Positions 20,361-20,480 of a stretch of 20,480 nucleotides of DNA are shown in pieces (position 1 is the stretch's first letter; the number at the start of each line of letters is the position of its first letter). This DNA is from a virus. The DNA lies in the IMG/VR virus record IMGVR_UViG_3300050123_000057, positions 1 through 20,480 of that record; one strand, 5' to 3'. Below the pieces are notes generated by a model. It was not told the DNA's origin. It saw nothing but the letters and a program-made list of their open reading frames with translations, and did not search any database. A program made the translations under genes and the position numbers.

Positions 20361-20480
20361 CTATTTAGGGCAAACGGTCAGATTGATTAGGCCAACGAGC
20401 TCTTCCGGGTAAAGTTCATTTATGCGCCCTTGAACAACATCGTAACAATCTCGAAAAAAATCCTGCACATCATCTTTGCA
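20361..20480 (-). CDS. C-terminal end of a gene entering from the right edge (39 residues visible)
   Basis: The frame is open from 20480 to a TAG at 20361-20363. The visible peptide (KDDVQDFFRDCYDVVQGRIN, then ELYPEELVGLINLTVCPK) reads like real protein, helical and well balanced. No family can be assigned from so little. The following gene's promoter lies just after its stop. Confidence 0.6.
   Translation of the reverse strand, partial: CKDDVQDFFRDCYDVVQGRINELYPEELVGLINLTVCPK

Overview
The window is phage DNA (free phage, prophage or phage-plasmid) that looks like it comes from a low-to-mid GC Firmicute, most likely a gut-type Clostridia host. Reasons: strong AGGAGG-type ribosome binding sites, frequent GTG/TTG starts, tightly overlapping genes, and a packaging-to-capsid gene order matching short-tailed P22-like phages. 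No tRNA, rRNA, IS element, CRISPR array or integrase is visible.

Layout, described leftward for the minus strand. (1) 20480-13652, minus: early/replication block. It runs from unrecognised small proteins, two of which share a GFKLGMRL motif, to a replication initiator (17393-16521) carrying iteron-like and inverted repeats inside its gene, then a Twinkle/T7 gp4-type primase-helicase (16502-14721) and four small genes. (2) 11417-13616, plus: an accessory operon from a strong sigma-A promoter, with a J-domain protein, four small unrecognised or DUF-type proteins and a ribbon-helix-helix protein. It converges on a bidirectional terminator at 13641-13669. A complete type I hammerhead ribozyme lies between its first two genes. 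(3) 11372-10866, minus: RepL-like winged-helix protein, followed by a 468-bp AT-rich gene-free region holding a consensus-perfect leftward promoter. (4) 9834-10397, plus: small serine recombinase with its own promoter. (5) 9584-1, minus: small terminase, large terminase, HExxH protein, Cys-rich mini-protein, two small proteins (one membrane-anchored), portal, Lys/Ala-rich basic protein, Com-like zinc finger, terminator, scaffold, major capsid, decoration protein, hypothetical, gp4-like adaptor and a gp10-like tail hub protein that runs off the left edge.

How the parts fit: initiator and primase-helicase replicate the genome; terminase pumps DNA through the portal into a scaffolded shell that is decorated and sealed by gp4/gp10-like proteins. 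The most distinctive signals are the hammerhead ribozyme placed one base after a stop codon, the perfect promoter antisense to the recombinase, the repeat cluster inside the initiator gene, and several small zinc-finger or Cys-rich proteins (Com-like 48 aa, 55-aa Cys-rich). All functional calls rest on reading the sequence without database searches.
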